A DNA stretch of 64,000 bases from Enterococcus asini ATCC 700915 (GCF_000407365.1 NZ_ASVU01000001.1:901501-965500); one strand, 5' to 3'. Positions 16,148 through 23,980 are shown, counted from the stretch's first letter. Notes: a model not told the origin generated them from the letters alone. A program made the numbers and translations.

Positions 16148-16827
16148 AGGCTTAGCCCAAAACGATAGCCTTCACCCCAGACGGTTTCAATGCTGCAATT
16201 TGCTACGTGGGCTGCGGTGAGTTTGGCCCGGAGACGTTTGATGTGACTGTCTACGGTGCGACTGTCCCCATAGTAATCATAGCCCCACACCGTGTCCAAA
16301 AGATTGTCCCGGCTAAAGACCTTGTTAGGGTATTGGGCAAACAACGCCAGTATTTCAAACTCTTTTTTGGTCAAACGGATTTCTTGTCCCCGGTAAAAAG
16401 CTTTGCGATTTTCTAACTGTAATTCAATCCCGTTCAAAAAAAGCTTGGCCGAGGGACGATCCTGCTCAAAATGAATCCGCCGCAAAATCGCCTTCATACG
16501 AGAAAGAACTTCTTTCGGGGAGAAGGGCTTAATGATGTAATCATCTGCGCCAACTTCTAAGCCAAGAATCCGATCTGCGTCCTCTGTCTTGGCGGTAATC
16601 ATAATAATCGGCACCGTGGAGGTCTCGCGAATTTTCCGGCAAATGGTAAAGCCATCCACGCCGGGCAACATGATATCCAATAAAATAAAATCGACTGGCT
16701 CTCCTTCAAAATACGTGAGGGCCGCTTCACCATCGTAACAGACGGCAGTCTCGTAGCCCGCTTCTTGCAAGTAACGGGTCAAAACGTCCACGATTTGTCG
16801 GTTGTCTTCCACAATCAAGACTTTCAT
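16144..16827 (-). CDS. OmpR-family response regulator
   Basis: The 227-residue regulator has a receiver domain (KVLIVEDN at the start, phospho-acceptor Asp51 in LLDIMLPG, MITAKTED, and Lys in KPFSPKE) and a winged-helix DNA-binding domain (LTKKEFEILALF, DSRTVDSHIKRLRAKL, ETVWGEGYRF). The frame is open upstream to 16950, but MKVLIVEDN preceded by AGGTGAG at 16827 is the natural start. It is the first gene of a three-gene minus-strand unit with the kinase and the secreted protein. A palindrome 57 bp upstream may be its own operator or a catabolite control site. Confidence 0.95.
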   Translation of the reverse strand: MKVLIVEDNRQIVDVLTRYLQEAGYETAVCYDGEAALTYFEGEPVDFILLDIMLPGVDGFTICRKIRETSTVPIIMITAKTEDADRILGLEVGADDYIIKPFSPKEVLSRMKAILRRIHFEQDRPSAKLFLNGIELQLENRKAFYRGQEIRLTKKEFEILALFAQYPNKVFSRDNLLDTVWGYDYYGDSRTVDSHIKRLRAKLTAAHVANCSIETVWGEGYRFGLSL

Positions 16828-16883
16828 CGTCTCACCTACTCGTTTTCTTTTATTATAGCCTATTTGGAGGAGCGTTAGGCTAA

Positions 16884-16905
16884 CAAATAAAGCGCTTTCT
16901 ATTTG
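16884..16905. promoter_or_regulatory. Palindromic operator-like site upstream of the response regulator
   Basis: A 22-base near-perfect palindrome centred on AAAGCGCTTT, with CAAATA and TATTTG flanks. It is compatible with a CcpA cre-type site (11 of 14 consensus positions by eye) or with autoregulation by the regulator. It stands between the terminator of the AraC gene and the start of the regulator. Confidence 0.45.
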
Positions 16906-16926
16906 CGTAGACAAAGACGCAAAATC

Positions 16927-16963
16927 AAAAAGCCCTCTTGACTCTGTCACCGTTTCAAGAGGG
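16927..16963 (-). terminator. Terminator after the AraC-type gene
   Basis: Inverted repeat CCCTCTTGA / TCAAGAGGG with a 13-base loop. On the minus strand it is followed by GCTTTTTG, giving a rho-independent terminator 12 bp after the AraC stop codon. Confidence 0.85.
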
Positions 16964-16974
16964 GAGGATGAGTA

Positions 16975-17961
16975 TTATTGGGCATTTTTTCGCCGGTATT
17001 CGCTGATGCTCTGGCCGGTCCAGACAGAAAAGGCCCGCAAAAAGGAATTGACCTCCAAATACCCCAAAAGATAGGCGATTTCATCCGAGGAGAGAGTCGT
17101 ATTTTTTAAGTAACTTTTGGCCAGCATCTCCCGGACACTGTTAAGCTGTTTTTGAAAACTAGTTTGTTCTTCTTTTAGTTTGCGTTGGAGTGTGCGCTTA
17201 GAGATCGTCAATTTTCGCGCAACATCCTCGATGGCACTTTCTCCCGCAGGTAATAAATCCACCAGTGCACTGCGCACTTGGGCACTAAAGGAATCATCTA
17301 CGTCTAACTCGGATAAACGCCGATTTAATTCCGGCATGAGGTAGTCTCGCATGGTCTTGTTCTCGGTAATGAAAGGCAACTGCAAAGTCTCTTCGGCAAA
17401 TGTGATGCTATTGCTTCCAGAGGTCACTGGGGTGCATCCCACTAGTGCTACAAAAGCCTCGTCAAAATCCGAAAAAGTCGAGGTGATTTGCAAAGGGACA
17501 ATTCGTTGTTCCGTTGCTTTTGAAAGCAGATGAATCAAAAAGAGAAACTCGCTAGCCAGATAGAATTTTGAGTCAATCGGCAAATTGTTAAGGGAAGAAA
17601 AGGTGATTGTGACACTTTTATTCGCCTGTGTTATTTGATACAAAATCGGGCCAATCAATTGTTTGTAGCGTCCTAAACGTTGGATGCATTTCAGACCATT
17701 CTCACTACAATAGGCCGCAAAGATCGGTGCCGAGAACGTTTCGATGCCATCATAAGTCGCCAGATTCATCAATGTTTGTTCATCTGGGGCTTGTTGACTA
17801 ATGGCATTCATCAGAGCATAGTATTCCGGTTCTGTAAGGCGAATCTGTTCCCGGGTAAACAGATTTTCCGGCAAATGGGCAGTCTTCAACACTTTGCCCA
17901 CATCAAAATGATGTTGCTTTAGTAACTGTTGGTATTGACCATTTACGATAAATTTTTGCAT
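16975..17961 (-). CDS. AraC-family transcriptional regulator
   Basis: The protein has 328 residues. The N-terminal two thirds match the OruR/ArgR-like ligand-binding domain type seen in AraC regulators. The C-terminal hundred residues hold two helix-turn-helix motifs: AIEDVARKLTISKRTLQRKLKEE and SSDEIAYLLGYLEVNSFLRAFSVWTG. A GTG at 17967 could open the frame, but AAGGTGAG is only properly spaced for the ATG at 17961. It lies 11 bp after the short-chain dehydrogenase gene, so the pair is one transcription unit and it probably controls that gene. Confidence 0.9.
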   Translation of the reverse strand: MQKFIVNGQYQQLLKQHHFDVGKVLKTAHLPENLFTREQIRLTEPEYYALMNAISQQAPDEQTLMNLATYDGIETFSAPIFAAYCSENGLKCIQRLGRYKQLIGPILYQITQANKSVTITFSSLNNLPIDSKFYLASEFLFLIHLLSKATEQRIVPLQITSTFSDFDEAFVALVGCTPVTSGSNSITFAEETLQLPFITENKTMRDYLMPELNRRLSELDVDDSFSAQVRSALVDLLPAGESAIEDVARKLTISKRTLQRKLKEEQTSFQKQLNSVREMLAKSYLKNTTLSSDEIAYLLGYLEVNSFLRAFSVWTGQSISEYRRKNAQ

Positions 17962-17972
17962 ACACACTCACC

Positions 17973-18755
17973 TTAGCCTGGATTTGATTGTTGATTGGCA
18001 ACAAACCCCATGATGGCTTTCTTAGGCATTAAGGGCATTAAGCCAACGAAAGGTCGTTGTACTTTGGACAGTCCGGAAAAGACATTTAGTTTACCAGCCA
18101 ACATTGCTTGATAGCCTTCTTGGGCTACAACGGCAGGGCTGGCACCTTTAGCAAACATCTTTGTTTGGGTTAATCCACCGGCTTTGGCAAACCCGGTTTC
18201 AATCGCCCCGGGCATTAGGGTGGTAACCGTCACGCCAGTTTCTTTTAATTCGTAGGCAATGGCATTGCTTAAAGAAGTCACATAGGCTTTTGTGGCATAG
18301 TATTCCGCTTGGAGCGGTCCGGGAATCAGTGCCGCTGAAGAGGAGACATTCAGTATTTTTCCAGTACCGCGATTGACGAATTCTGGAATAAACAACTTCA
18401 TTAATTTAGTGGGAACGAGCATATTGACCCGCATCATGGAAATATCCTGATCCATAGTCCGCTCTAGAAAACTTCCTTGGCCACCAAGACCGGCATTGTT
18501 TACAAGATAATCCACTTGAATTTTCGCTTGTTTCACTTGTTCATAGATCTTTTCGGCCGCTGTTTCCTCCGAAAAATCAACGGCAATCGTCATTGCTGTC
18601 ACTTGGTATTTATTCTCTACTTCTGCTTTTAAAGTTGCAAGCTTTTTGGCATTTCGACCTACTAAAACGAGATTGTCACCATTGGCAGCAAAGAGCTTTA
18701 CGAACTCGTGGCCTAATCCGCCGGTTGCACCTGTGATTAACGCTGTTTTTGTCAT
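17973..18755 (-). CDS. Short-chain dehydrogenase/reductase
   Basis: The 260-residue protein is a classical SDR: TGATGGLGHEFVKLF (TGxxxGxG cofactor motif, residues 8-15), NNAGLGG near residue 87, active-site Ser in NVSSSAALIPG, and YYATK with the catalytic Tyr/Lys. The residues after the second strand (VGRNAKKL) suggest NADP(H). The substrate is unknown. C-terminal residues about 225-250 include a hydrophobic, proline-containing patch that may contact membrane. An AGGAGGAAT site precedes the ATG. It is the first gene of an operon with the AraC regulator. Confidence 0.93.
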   Translation of the reverse strand: MTKTALITGATGGLGHEFVKLFAANGDNLVLVGRNAKKLATLKAEVENKYQVTAMTIAVDFSEETAAEKIYEQVKQAKIQVDYLVNNAGLGGQGSFLERTMDQDISMMRVNMLVPTKLMKLFIPEFVNRGTGKILNVSSSAALIPGPLQAEYYATKAYVTSLSNAIAYELKETGVTVTTLMPGAIETGFAKAGGLTQTKMFAKGASPAVVAQEGYQAMLAGKLNVFSGLSKVQRPFVGLMPLMPKKAIMGFVANQQSNPG

Positions 18756-18875
18756 TTGAAATTCCTCCTATGGGTAATTGACTTAACTGATGAGGTAAGT
18801 ATAGCGAGAATTCATCAATCCCTGAACATCAAAAAATGCCAGAAAAATATCAAATGACGCCATCGTCAGAGAAAA

Positions 18876-18923
18876 GACGCAGCCATGACTGCTACTGTTG
18901 TTAGTAGGGGCATGGTCGCGTCT
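18876..18923 (-). terminator. Terminator after the small membrane protein gene
   Basis: Inverted repeat GACGCAGCCATG / CATGGTCGCGTC with an inner AGTAG-type pairing. On the minus strand it is followed by TTTTCTC, 7 bp beyond the stop of the 65-residue gene. Confidence 0.7.
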
Positions 18924-18930
18924 TGAGAGG

Positions 18931-19128
18931 TTAAGTTATGTGTTGTTGATACTGTTTCTTCGTTTTAAAAAAGGCTGCGACTAACGTACTAGCAAAAATA
19001 ACTGGGCAAATGAAAAAAGAACGATGCAGATTCAGCCATTGGTTACCCAGAAACAAAAGCACGAGATACGGGACAAAAGACTTCAGGCTAAACAGCAAGA
19101 CCTCTTTGAAAAATTCTTTTTTTGCCAT
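18931..19128 (-). CDS. Small membrane protein of unknown function (65 aa)
   Basis: A GGAGG motif 9 bp before the ATG at 19128 marks the start; the frame also extends to 19149 but lacks such a site. The product AKKEFFKEVLLFSLKSF... has two hydrophobic spans (about residues 13-29 and 37-54) and a Lys/Gln-rich tail KTKKQYQQHIT, so it is probably a two-pass membrane protein. No family recognised. It has its own terminator. Confidence 0.55.
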   Translation of the reverse strand: MAKKEFFKEVLLFSLKSFVPYLVLLFLGNQWLNLHRSFFICPVIFASTLVAAFFKTKKQYQQHIT

Positions 19129-19237
19129 GAAAAGTTGCCTCCAATCCAAATTGGCTTTTCCTCTATGGTAACGCTCTCTATTTTAAAGTCAAATGGAAGC
19201 AAAAGTGTAATTGATATGCAATCGAAAAAATGCGCAA

Positions 19238-19279
19238 AGAAAAGCCCTCGCCAGCATTTTATGCTGACAAGGGCTTTTT
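19238..19279 (-). terminator. Displaced original guaA terminator
   Basis: A-run, GCCCT, CAGCAT / ATGCTG and AGGGC form a hairpin flanked by A and T runs, usable in both directions. Read on the minus strand it follows GAGTGGGAATAA (the probable original guaA end, 19334-19345) by about 55 bases. I therefore take it as the old terminator of guaA, cut off by the inserted element. Confidence 0.8.
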
Positions 19280-19333
19280 ATGATTGGAAAATGTTGATTT
19301 ACAGGAACCGTTCAGCCATATTCTGTTGGCTCT

Positions 19334-19345
19334 TTATTCCCACTC
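19334..19345 (-). repeat. Left attachment site (old guaA 3' end)
   Basis: On the minus strand the bases read GAGTGGGAATAA, that is Glu-Trp-Glu-stop, the end expected for GuaA. It shares TCCCACTC (plus strand) and most flanking bases with the right site at 27217-27228. The 3' end of guaA is a well-known target of tyrosine integrases. Confidence 0.8.
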
Positions 19346-19439
19346 TATCGTTTTCTAAATTGATAAGGTTTGATATAGTTTAAAATTAAGGATTTATACT
19401 AATTATTTTTATAAGAATTTATTAGAATTAATTTCTGTT

Positions 19440-19456
19440 GTTTGCAAATTGTTTGC
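19440..19456 (+). repeat. Direct repeat, left copy (possible integrase arm site)
   Basis: GTTTGCAAATTGTTTGC occurs here and, identical and in the same orientation, at 27141-27157 near the other end of the element. TTTGC is repeated inside it at about one helical turn. Position near both ends suggests binding sites for the N-terminal arm-binding domain of the integrase. Confidence 0.65.
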
Positions 19457-19532
19457 AGAGTTGAAAATAATGTGTAGCAAAAACACAACATTTTTTGTAT
19501 AATAGTATTAGTAATAAAAAGGTGGTGATATA

Positions 19533-19907
19533 GTGAGATTAGCTGTTAGACTGGCAATAGAAACACGAAATAGTATCGATACTCTTAAAAAAGAAATAAA
19601 AGCAACTGGAGAATTTGATAATCTTCATCTTACTAATGGATTTGTCGTGAATCAAGCTTATTTAGATTCGAAAAAAATTACTGCTGAAAAAAACTGGGAT
19701 AAAGTATTAAAATTTGGGTCTCAAGTTGAAGAACGAAGTGCCCCAAAAACTCGAACTGATTTACAAGTAAATCAAACTACTATTGATGGTATTGCTGAGT
19801 TAAAAAAGATTTTACCTCTATATACAGAAACAAGTTATGTAACTACTTCTTTTGTTATCAGAATGATAGTGAGGGGTTCTCTTTTAGTGCGTCACGGAAA
19901 AATTTAG
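19533..19907 (+). CDS. Probable ribbon-helix-helix DNA-binding protein of the element
   Basis: The 124-residue protein is not a family I can name. Its last 45 residues fit a ribbon-helix-helix unit: a strand TRTDLQVN, a helix TTIDGIAELKKIL, a turn LPLYTETSYV and a helix TTSFVIRMIVRGSLL. A GTG start follows AAAGGTGGTGA by 3-4 bp. It is the first gene of the element, and both its own promoter and that of the next gene share an unusual GTGT...AAACAC spaced motif, so it may be an autoregulator. This is inference. Confidence 0.65.
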   Translation: MRLAVRLAIETRNSIDTLKKEIKATGEFDNLHLTNGFVVNQAYLDSKKITAEKNWDKVLKFGSQVEERSAPKTRTDLQVNQTTIDGIAELKKILPLYTETSYVTTSFVIRMIVRGSLLVRHGKI

Positions 19908-19943
19908 GCTTCAAGCCTATTTTTTTTATTTTAATTTTGTGTG

Positions 19944-19982
19944 TTGACAAAACACGACACTTATTTTATAATAGTGTCGTGA
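19944..19982 (+). promoter_or_regulatory. Promoter with operator palindrome for the DUF961-coupling protein genes
   Basis: TTGACA (19944-19949) and TATAAT (19967-19972) are perfect sigma-A boxes with a 17-bp spacer. CACGACAC (19953-19960) and GTGTCGTG (19974-19981) form a perfect inverted repeat around the -10 box, well placed for a repressor. A related, weaker arrangement precedes the gene at 19533 (TATAAT at 19498-19503). Confidence 0.85.
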
Positions 19983-20023
19983 TGTAATTACAACACTTAA
20001 AAATATATAAAGGAGGACTAACA

Positions 20024-20368
20024 ATGATTAGACCAATTTTGAATGCAGAAGAGACGATAAAAGGAGCGAAAATTCTAGTTAACCAAAAACCTTATTTTCT
20101 CTATATTGAGGAGAATGGGAGTCGTAAAAAAACAGAAACAGTAGCTGGGTATTCTTATGAATGTGTAGCAATAGAAAAACAGTTTGAACGTTTTAATGTA
20201 AAGATTGAACACTCTAAACCTCTTTTCCAAGATTCTAAAGCAATTCCTCAGAACTGTTTAGTTGAATTTATTGGGTTGACAGGTAGTGCCTATGTGGCTG
20301 GAGATAGTTACAAGTATGTAGCTTGTTCTTTCAAAGCAGAGGGGATTGAGGTTGTTGATGATGAATAG
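20024..20368 (+). CDS. DUF961-like protein of Tn916-type elements
   Basis: The 114-residue protein lies where Tn916 and ICESt-type elements have their orf22/orf23 (DUF961, YdcP) genes, directly before the FtsK-like coupling gene. The pattern also resembles that family: TIKGAKILVNQKPYF, a GYSYECVAIEKQFERFNVKIE middle part, and CLVEFIGLTGSAYVAGDSYKYVACSFKAEGI near the end. The function is unknown, perhaps an accessory to transfer. An AAAGGAGGA site precedes the ATG. The gene overlaps the next one by about 11 bp. Confidence 0.6.
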   Translation: MIRPILNAEETIKGAKILVNQKPYFLYIEENGSRKKTETVAGYSYECVAIEKQFERFNVKIEHSKPLFQDSKAIPQNCLVEFIGLTGSAYVAGDSYKYVACSFKAEGIEVVDDE

Positions 20369-21641
20369 TAATTATAAGATAATAACCGCATTTTCTAAGT
20401 CTCCGATTCTGTTGAGGAAAAGAATTTTATTGTTCATAACACTGGTACTGACCTTAGTTTTAATTTTTCAGTATTTCTTGAATACAGAATACATTTTTTT
20501 GACTGTATTCTTTGCAACAGTAACTATCTTATGTGTGGGATTTGTTTTTTATAGATACAAAGTTAGTTTGAACTATAAAATCAGGAAATTCATTGTTCAT
20601 AATAACCTTTACAACGATGATATATCTGCTGAAATTGGCTACTTAGTTACCGATGAGCAAATTCTTATTCGCTTCAAAAAAAATGCTGACATATTCACTA
20701 ATAAATCTAGTCAATTTGCAAATCATTTTCAAGCTCTACTAGATTTACCTTTGCAGGACATTGTAAATAATAATACTTATTGTGAGTATATATTTGACCG
20801 TTTTCCTGATAATAGGTTAGATTTTTCTTCTCGAGAAGTCCTAAATAATACTATTAAGTTTACAGAAAAAATTTCAATGGAGTTCTCCAGACCTTGCCAT
20901 ACGTTAATATGTGGTTCGACTAGTTCTGGCAAAACTTACCTTGTAAGTATGTTAATACTTGATTATTTAAGGATAAAAGGTAAAGGCGGAGGCTGTGATA
21001 TATATGTATGTGACCCAAAATCGGCAGATTTAGCTATCATTTGTCGAAGAATAGACTTGAAGAAATATGGAAAGGTGCAAAATCTTGCTGTATCAGATAA
21101 CGAAATAGCAAGATTACTAAGAGAAGTTAATGATGAAATGGAACGTAGGTATTCTGAATGGTTTACTGAAGACGAACACTCTTTTGGCAAAACTTGGACA
21201 GATATTGACAATGCTAAACCTTTAGTGGTTATCATTGATGAATTTTCGGCTGTCTTATCTGTTGCTAATCCTAAAGTTGCAAAAGAAATTACTGGGTACT
21301 TTAATAACCTGCTTCTAAAAGGGCGTATGGTGGGAATAGAGATAGTGTTGATTATGCAACGACCAGACATATCTTCTAATTCAAATAATGGGTTAACCGG
21401 GCAGCAAAGAGATCAATTTGGCGTGCGTATTGGTATGGGGAATCTTTCGAGTTATGCAAGGACTATGTTATATGGGCATACTGATAATGAATTCCAGACT
21501 GTAAAGGAAATTGGAGCGGGTTATATTATGATTGATGGACAACACACGAAACCAACTTATTTTGAAGCTCCTTTACTGCCACAAAATAGTATGGATTATT
21601 TGAATGTTTTGGATAAGGCTATATTAGAGAACATGTCCTAA
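20358..21641 (+). CDS. FtsK/SpoIIIE-type coupling ATPase (TcpA-like)
   Basis: The 427-residue protein has two N-terminal membrane spans (about residues 20-62) followed by a cytosolic FtsK-like motor with Walker A GSTSSGKT and Walker B KPLVVIIDEFSAVL, then LLKGRMVGIEIVLIMQRPD. Such proteins couple the relaxase-DNA complex to a transfer channel in Tn916-like elements. Having its own coupling protein, the element would still borrow the channel. The TTG at 20346 opens the frame. The ATGs at 20358 and 20361 are better spaced from GAGG. Confidence 0.88.
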   Translation: MMNSNYKIITAFSKSPILLRKRILLFITLVLTLVLIFQYFLNTEYIFLTVFFATVTILCVGFVFYRYKVSLNYKIRKFIVHNNLYNDDISAEIGYLVTDEQILIRFKKNADIFTNKSSQFANHFQALLDLPLQDIVNNNTYCEYIFDRFPDNRLDFSSREVLNNTIKFTEKISMEFSRPCHTLICGSTSSGKTYLVSMLILDYLRIKGKGGGCDIYVCDPKSADLAIICRRIDLKKYGKVQNLAVSDNEIARLLREVNDEMERRYSEWFTEDEHSFGKTWTDIDNAKPLVVIIDEFSAVLSVANPKVAKEITGYFNNLLLKGRMVGIEIVLIMQRPDISSNSNNGLTGQQRDQFGVRIGMGNLSSYARTMLYGHTDNEFQTVKEIGAGYIMIDGQHTKPTYFEAPLLPQNSMDYLNVLDKAILENMS

Positions 21642-21648
21642 TGGCACT

Positions 21649-21714
21649 CTAAAAAGTTGTTGATGAGCAAATGCTTTAAGCATTTAAGCGGAGCGACCAT
21701 CAATAACTTTTTAG
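21649..21714. repeat. Inverted repeat, candidate origin of transfer
   Basis: CTAAAAAGTTGTTGATG (21649-21665) and CATCAATAACTTTTTAG (21698-21714) pair with one wobble. Inside lies a second hairpin, AAATGCTT / AAGCATTT (21669-21685). It sits between the coupling protein and the relaxase, where Tn916 has oriT. It could instead be a transcription terminator, since T-runs are present. Confidence 0.5.
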
Positions 21715-21805
21715 GGTCTTCAAAAATCGGAACGAATTTTGATGATTGGCTTGTTTTTAATAAAACAATAAGAGAATCTTGAAAAATCATAGGCGAGGTG
21801 GTCGT

Positions 21806-22660
21806 ATGGACGACAGCAAAGATTTTTCAATTCATCCTGATGATTTTGTTACTGTTACACTTATGAATGATATATATGAGGTACAGTATTTACAAAAATC
21901 AAATAGGCAAAACAATATCTTGAAGATTGATTCTGACCGATATGTTATAAAATCGACAGGGGAAATCAAATATTATGAACACACAGAAACAAGAAACCAG
22001 AGTGAAAACTCAATTAAGCAAACAATGAAAAAATTAAGGTATCTTATAAATGCAAATTTTTCAGGACGAAAGAATGAACTGTGGGCAACATTGACATTCA
22101 AAGATACTATCATAGCAAAACAACCATCGTTGATATATAAAGAGTTTAATAAATTTATTAAAAGACTGAATTATAAATATAAAGAAAAATTAGACTATAT
22201 TGCAATTTTAGAACCACACGGTATAGAGGGTAATGATATTATAAAATGGCATGGATTTCATCTTCATTTATTATTGAAAAGTAGTTCATCTAGTCTATAT
22301 CTTCCCTATCAAGAGTTTGAATCTATATGGGGGCTTGGGATGTGTAGAATTGAAAGATTGAAAAATATTGATAACATAGGGGCATATTTATCAGCATATT
22401 TAACAAATGCCGAACTTTCAGAAGAAAATTCAAGTAAGAAAAAATATGTAAAAGGAAGTAGGTTGTGGTTATATCCTAAAGGAGTTAGAATCTATCGAAA
22501 AAGCAAGGGGATACATTACCCTAAAAGAATCAAGATGCCCTATCATTCAGCAAAGAAACTAATAGGGATTGAGCCACATTATACTAAAACTTATAAAATT
22601 GAAAATGGTGATTTTGAAAATATCGTAATTTTTGAACAGTATAACAAGAAAAGGAGGTAA
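21806..22660 (+). CDS. HUH rolling-circle initiator / relaxase
   Basis: The 284-residue protein has the HUH metal-binding motif in KWHGFHLHLLLK and a downstream helix GAYLSAYLTN that offers two candidate catalytic tyrosines four residues apart. ELWATLTFKD matches the first motif of rolling-circle Rep proteins. In small streptococcal mobilizable elements such Rep-like proteins serve as relaxases. It probably nicks the repeat region at 21649-21714 and starts transfer or replication. The start is the ATG at 21806 after GAGGTGG, as the TTG at 21779 has no ribosome site. Confidence 0.8.
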   Translation: MDDSKDFSIHPDDFVTVTLMNDIYEVQYLQKSNRQNNILKIDSDRYVIKSTGEIKYYEHTETRNQSENSIKQTMKKLRYLINANFSGRKNELWATLTFKDTIIAKQPSLIYKEFNKFIKRLNYKYKEKLDYIAILEPHGIEGNDIIKWHGFHLHLLLKSSSSSLYLPYQEFESIWGLGMCRIERLKNIDNIGAYLSAYLTNAELSEENSSKKKYVKGSRLWLYPKGVRIYRKSKGIHYPKRIKMPYHSAKKLIGIEPHYTKTYKIENGDFENIVIFEQYNKKRR

Positions 22661-22853
22661 GCAATATGCAGACCATAACAAAACATGAACTTCAAAAAAT
22701 GGGATTCGGGCCATCACAATCAGCCGATATTGTACGTAGAGCTAAGCTATACCTTGTAAATAAAGGTTATGGCTATAGTGTTAGTATCAAATCTTAGACA
22801 TCTTTTCGTAGAGACAGAAATAAATTAAACTTATCTACGAGAGGATGGATTTT

Positions 22854-23108
22854 ATGACCCGATATGAAGAAAATTTTAAACAGATGATTGTTGAACTAAA
22901 TCAAACTGGACGTTCTGTTCGAGGGTTGGCGAAAGAATATGGCTTAGCTGAAGCGACGATTTATAAGTGGAAGAATTTATACTTACCTGATCCGTCCACA
23001 GGACTAACCGGAAAAGAAGCGGCTGATTTGAGAAAAGAAAATGCTCGTTTGAAAGAGGAACTTGAAATATTAAAAAAAGCCGCAGCCATATTCTCTCGAA
23101 AGACCTGA
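22854..23108 (+). CDS. IS3-family transposase OrfA (helix-turn-helix part)
   Basis: The 84-residue protein starts TRYEENFKQMIVELNQTGRS and contains a helix-turn-helix (VRGLAKEYGLAEATIYKWKN), then a leucine-zipper-like helix (LRKENARLKEELEILKKAA). It binds the IS ends. At 23072-23079 lies A AAA AAA G, a slippery site for -1 frameshifting that would fuse it with OrfB into the active transposase. ATG 22854 is better spaced from GAGAGG than ATG 22845. Confidence 0.9.
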   Translation: MTRYEENFKQMIVELNQTGRSVRGLAKEYGLAEATIYKWKNLYLPDPSTGLTGKEAADLRKENARLKEELEILKKAAAIFSRKT

Positions 23109-23158
23109 AGTCACTTGTCCGATTCATTGAAAAATGGTGTAAGGATTACACTGTTTCT

Positions 23159-23980
23159 TTGTTGTGTCGGTTATTAGAAATTCCTAGGAGCGTCTACTAT
23201 TTTTATAAAAATAAATCGTTAACAGCTACAGAAGTCAGAAATAACCAATTGAAAAAGAAGATTTCAACGATCTTTTTTGATCATAAACAGAGATATGGTG
23301 CAACAAAAATCCATCAAGTGTTGCTAAAAGAAGGAATTTCAGTATCTCTTAAGCATGTTCAAAAATTGATGAAACAATTAAATCTAAGGTCAATTGTGGT
23401 TAAGAAATACAGACCTCAACGGTCTGTTCAGCCGGTTGTTTTAAAAGAGAACATCTTAAATCAGGACTTTTCTACTAAAACTATCTGTGAAAAATGGGTA
23501 GCTGATATCACCTACATTCCAACTAAGAAAAATGGTTGGTGTTACTTATCTTCAATTATGGATTTACACACGAAAAAGATTATTAGCTATACATTTTCTA
23601 AGCGAATGACTGTCGATTGTGTGTTACAAACACTCAATCAAGCGAAACAACGGTACCACATTCCAGAAGGAATGATTCTACACACCGATTTAGGTAGTCA
23701 ATATACAGCAATCGAAGTGGAAAGTTGGCTTGAAAACAATAAAATAAGACATTCCTATAGTCGCAAAGGAACACCCTATGATAATGCAGGAATTGAGTCC
23801 TTCCATGCATCATTGAAAAAAGAAGAAGTATACACGACGACTTACTCAGACTTCGAAGAAGCGAATCGAGCACTATTTAGTTACATTGAAGGATTTTATA
23901 ACCGGAATCGAATTCACAGCTCGATTCACTATCTAACCCCTCAGGAGTTTGAAGAGTTAGCAAAAGAAAAAATGGCGTAA
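23159..23980 (+). CDS. IS3-family transposase OrfB (DDE integrase part)
   Basis: The 273-residue frame carries an HTH_21-like region (KQRYGATKIHQVLLKEG) and an rve integrase core with the DDE triad: WVADITYIPT (Asp), LHTDLGSQYT (Asp) and NAGIESFHASLKKEEVY (Glu). The same frame is open back to about 23072 and reads KDLKSLVRFIEKWCKDYTVS, so in the cell it is probably made as an OrfAB fusion by -1 frameshift and not from the TTG at 23159. The frame looks intact. Confidence 0.9.
   Translation: MLCRLLEIPRSVYYFYKNKSLTATEVRNNQLKKKISTIFFDHKQRYGATKIHQVLLKEGISVSLKHVQKLMKQLNLRSIVVKKYRPQRSVQPVVLKENILNQDFSTKTICEKWVADITYIPTKKNGWCYLSSIMDLHTKKIISYTFSKRMTVDCVLQTLNQAKQRYHIPEGMILHTDLGSQYTAIEVESWLENNKIRHSYSRKGTPYDNAGIESFHASLKKEEVYTTTYSDFEEANRALFSYIEGFYNRNRIHSSIHYLTPQEFEELAKEKMA

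Larger units (their letters stand above)
19129..19532. other. Element/chromosome junction without protein genes
   Basis: No protein gene is supported in these 404 bases. They contain the displaced guaA terminator (19238-19279), the left attachment site (19334-19345), an AT-rich stretch, the left copy of a 17-base direct repeat (19440-19456) and a promoter-like TATAAT (19498-19503) before the first gene of the mobile element. Confidence 0.8.

Noticed and set aside
22845-23980. Transposase broken by a frameshift mutation
   Set aside because: The shift is the normal IS3 arrangement with a slippery A AAA AAA G, so the two frames are not treated as a pseudogene.
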